Origin: Plantago major | Lineage: Eukaryota; Streptophyta; Magnoliopsida; Lamiales; Plantaginaceae | Direction: 5' to 3' | Length of the DNA stretch: 64,000 nucleotides | Assembly (NCBI GenBank): GCA_026545765.1 | Contig: CM048841.1 | Location: 86,224,636 to 86,288,635, forward strand | Part shown: positions 63,701 through 64,000 of the stretch, piece after piece | Layout: each line of letters starts with the position of its first letter | How positions within the stretch are numbered: position 1 is the stretch's first letter | Program-made: the position numbers and the translations under genes | The notes under the pieces: generated by a model | The model's database searches: none | The model's input: only the letters and a program-made list of their open reading frames with translations | Told to the model about the DNA's origin: nothing

Positions 63701-64000
63701 GTGCTGCTGTAATACCAGCCAGCTTGCGGATCATGATAAAAACCAGAGCTGCATCATCAAGATATTGGAAGAGCAAAAATAATAAAAAATAAAACCTAAA
63801 TTGGGCATAACGAAACATCAATTCGTACACAGCCATTGCAGAAGCAAAAATTGGGGGAATCAGCAATCCATACAAAACCATCTGAGTACTAATTGAAGAG
63901 CTAATTAATTGCAGCGAGCGAGTATTGGTTGAACAAGCAAAAGACGAGTGATTTTGAATAGAGAAAAAAAGAAACCTGGCATGGTAATAGAGCTGAGAAT
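60786..64000 (-). CDS. OCRE and G-patch domain protein, 3' part (runs off the right edge)
   Basis: Visible exons (minus): 64000-63976 (partial), 63748-63640, 63533-63440, 63216-63153, 63067-62940, 62860-62768, 62477-62205, 61928-61702, 61408-61193 and 60905-60786. They give 448 residues in one frame with GT-AG introns. The first visible residues form an OCRE domain with tyrosine-rich repeats (QLYYHASSGFYHDPQAGWYY, DGLYYKFENGNYV). An acidic linker follows (EDDIEELEEGEWIPDDPQ). Near the end is a G-patch (GRKILESMGWKEGEALGGS...GNKGNAGLGF, about 396-437). This pair of domains is seen in AGGF1-like proteins and in Arabidopsis D111/G-patch proteins such as At5g26610. G-patches often activate DEAH RNA helicases, so an RNA-processing role is inferred. 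The N-terminus and promoter lie outside the window. Confidence 0.9.

Overview
This is nuclear DNA from a flowering plant, most likely a eudicot. It is AT-rich, its genes have many GT-AG introns, the intact genes have plant-specific architecture, and Stowaway, CACTA, hAT, Ty1/copia, Ty3/gypsy and Helitron sequences fill the gaps. I see no bacterial operon, CRISPR array, rRNA or tRNA gene. The species cannot be fixed from the window.

Four protein genes look intact. (1) A CDC48/p97 AAA+ ATPase lies at 13939-18128 (+), with nine exons and 809 residues. (2) A leucine-rich-repeat receptor kinase of the RGF-peptide receptor (RGI/RGFR) type lies at 21977-25612 (-), with three exons and 1105 residues; its LRR region carries the RxGG motif. 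(3) A short-chain dehydrogenase of the TIC32-like plant group lies at 47499-52589 (-), with eight exons and 343 residues; two of its introns are best modelled as GC-AG. (4) The 3' part of an OCRE plus G-patch gene lies at 60786-64000 (-) and runs off the right edge. All four reading frames close exactly after splicing. They are unrelated neighbours, not a pathway.

The left 14 kb is rearranged. The N-terminal half of an F-box gene (1782-2253, +) stops exactly at the terminus of a decayed hAT transposon (2254-6096). The C-terminal half lies 11 kb away on the opposite strand (about 13676 down to 12921). The two broken ends share a 44-bp segment in inverted orientation (42 of 44 identical). This is the signature of an inversion with staggered breaks and is the most unusual structure here. 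Between the halves lie a microsatellite, a coding-like remnant, a 2.2-kb Mutator-like element with mirrored arrays of a short motif, and a Stowaway MITE.

From 30.8 to 46.7 kb the window is a retroelement block. It holds a 7.1-kb Ty3/gypsy element with gag and protease but no recognisable polymerase, a Helitron tail flanked by a perfect 150-bp direct duplication, and a decayed 6.7-kb Ty1/copia element. A 1.06-kb non-autonomous CACTA element is nested in the copia element. A CACTA MITE with a perfect 3-bp target duplication follows, and a probable 1.7-kb solo LTR lies at 53.6-55.3 kb. The remaining intergenic stretches show no gene that I can support.
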